NCBI GenBank assembly: GCA_023388935.1 | Contig: JAEWFG010000211.1 | Location: forward strand, 1-5,650 | Source of the DNA: Pseudomonadota bacterium | GTDB lineage: Bacteria; Pseudomonadota; Alphaproteobacteria; Rhizobiales; Xanthobacteraceae | Length of the DNA: 5,650 nucleotides | Reading direction: 5' to 3' | In this document: positions 4,871-5,650 of the stretch, one piece after another | Numbering within the stretch: position 1 is the first letter of the stretch | How the letters are laid out: each line of letters starts with the position of its first letter | The notes under the pieces: model-generated | Told to the model about the DNA's origin: nothing | What the model saw: the letters and a program-made list of their open reading frames with translations, nothing else | Databases searched by the model: none | Position numbers and translations under genes: made by a program

Positions 4871-5530
4871 TTAGCTGCCGTTGGCCTCAATCTCTGGCTT
4901 CGGTAATCCAGCGGCAAGAACTTGGCCAAAGTGATTGCAGGCAAATGCAATTTCATTGAACTCCGCGGGAGTGAACGTCAATCTTTGACCAAGGGGCACA
5001 GAGCGCTTTCGAGTCTCGATTCTCATAAGGATTTCGACTTCAGCGCGATCGTCACCTGGTTCCACGCGGTCCCCAGCAGCCAGCTCAATTTCCTCACCGC
5101 CTCGCATGTAGAAGATTTTGACTCGCGGAAAACTTAGTGTGAACTCCGAACTACCCTTGGCATCAATCTCTCCGACAACGCCGTCTCGGTGCTCAAGGCA
5201 ATTTCTCGCTGCTTGAAGCGACCTGTAGGAATCGGCAAATTCCAGCTTTGGATTGAGCAAATCGTTGACTGCCGCCAACAAATCAGGAAAGCGAAGCCCA
5301 GCAGCCTTGCTCTGAAATGGTCTTAGGAAGTTCGCGAGCGTATCGTTCGATTTTATCTGATGTGTCTTTGTAAGTAGAGCTGTGATTATGTGAGCTTCTT
5401 CCAGCGCATGCCGAACAGCCCGCAACAATTCTTGGATCGCCCTAGCGAGAATCCAGCTTTCGTGCATTGCGCGGCGCTGGTCTAGAGCGTGTTGTTTTTC
5501 ACCGGAATCGGGATTCCCAGAGGGAGCCAT
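4871..5530 (-). CDS. Hypothetical protein with HEPN-like R-x4-H motif
   Basis: I do not recognise the family with certainty. From the ATG at 5530 the product has 219 residues. It opens with a hydrophilic tail, then a long helix-rich region (MHESWILARAIQELLRAVRH, residues 22-41) and the motif AARNCLEHRDGVVG (108-121). RNCLEH fits the R-x4-H signature of HEPN domains, which are often RNases or toxin and defence components; the helical context agrees, but assignment is inference. The C-terminal part (from about 130) is predicted beta-rich. There is no signal peptide. A GTG at 5617 would add 29 residues but lacks a Shine-Dalgarno. ATG 5530 has GGAGG 11 bases upstream; ATGs at 5569 and 5548 are other options. 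GC is locally low (21 of 60 bases at 5341-5400, against 43 of 60 at 2101-2160 in the DyP gene), hinting at separate acquisition. No antitoxin or partner gene is visible, though the upstream side is cut by the window edge. Confidence 0.7.
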   Translation of the reverse strand: MAPSGNPDSGEKQHALDQRRAMHESWILARAIQELLRAVRHALEEAHIITALLTKTHQIKSNDTLANFLRPFQSKAAGLRFPDLLAAVNDLLNPKLEFADSYRSLQAARNCLEHRDGVVGEIDAKGSSEFTLSFPRVKIFYMRGGEEIELAAGDRVEPGDDRAEVEILMRIETRKRSVPLGQRLTFTPAEFNEIAFACNHFGQVLAAGLPKPEIEANGS

Positions 5531-5541
5531 TTCTGATTCAA

Positions 5542-5572
5542 CCTCCATGCTGGGTATGGAGGCCAGCATGGA
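5542..5572 (-). promoter_or_regulatory. Alternative hairpins over the RBS of the HEPN-like gene
   Basis: Two overlapping stems share this stretch. A perfect 10-bp stem joins 5544-5553 with 5563-5572 around a 9-nt loop. A competing 7-bp stem joins CCTCCAT (5542-5548) with ATGGAGG (5556-5562). They cannot coexist. In the minus-strand RNA, the Shine-Dalgarno GGAGG (5546-5542) is wholly paired in the 7-bp stem and three-fifths paired in the 10-bp stem. This would matter only if translation starts at 5530. If the GTG at 5617 is the true start, the stretch is coding and the symmetry may be incidental. Confidence 0.4.
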
Positions 5573-5650
5573 TGACGCGCCCCTGTTCGGAAGATATTCG
5601 CGAACGCGCTTTGGCACGGGCTGATGCTGGCGAGACGGTTCGCTCGATTG

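Noticed and set aside
4922..5137. 71-codon plus-strand frame
   Set aside because: Lies antisense within the HEPN-like gene, whose frame is longer and has a coherent helix-rich then strand-rich pattern.

Overview
The window looks like chromosomal DNA from a Bradyrhizobium- or Rhodopseudomonas-type alphaproteobacterium. The evidence is GC-rich coding sequence, two copies of a paired REP-like palindrome and one longer degenerate repeat. From memory, both repeat types match those scattered through Bradyrhizobiaceae genomes; no search was possible.

Layout. Positions 1-430 hold no convincing gene: the end of an open frame entering from the left, then apparently decayed DNA. A strong ribosome-binding site at 410-417 leads into a frame that stops after nine codons inside a REP element. 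Positions 442-680 are repeat DNA. Positions 737-860 look like a promoter and leader: a dyad beside an extended -10 box, a six-codon mini-ORF, a second dyad and a good Shine-Dalgarno. Positions 861-4599 are a three-gene plus-strand unit ending in an intrinsic terminator at 4600-4620. A second REP pair lies at 4786-4853. It is followed by a convergent minus-strand gene (4871 to about 5530) with a HEPN-like R-x4-H motif and locally low GC.

Function. The central unit encodes a small protein of predicted ferredoxin-like fold, a full-length dye-decolorizing (DyP-type) heme peroxidase, and a membrane-anchored c-type diheme protein. The third belongs to the 'diheme cytochrome c peroxidase' group that also contains RoxA rubber oxygenase and the Pseudomonas fatty-acid diol synthases. 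Spacing and the shared terminator suggest co-expression of two heme enzymes that handle peroxide or oxygen. A hydroperoxide or oxylipin-type role is a reasonable hypothesis, but the substrate cannot be read from the sequence. The DyP shows no export signal while the cytochrome must mature in the periplasm, so direct cooperation is not assured.

The points most worth following up are the gene combination, the unusually structured leader, and the putative HEPN gene, whose ribosome-binding site lies within two alternative hairpins.
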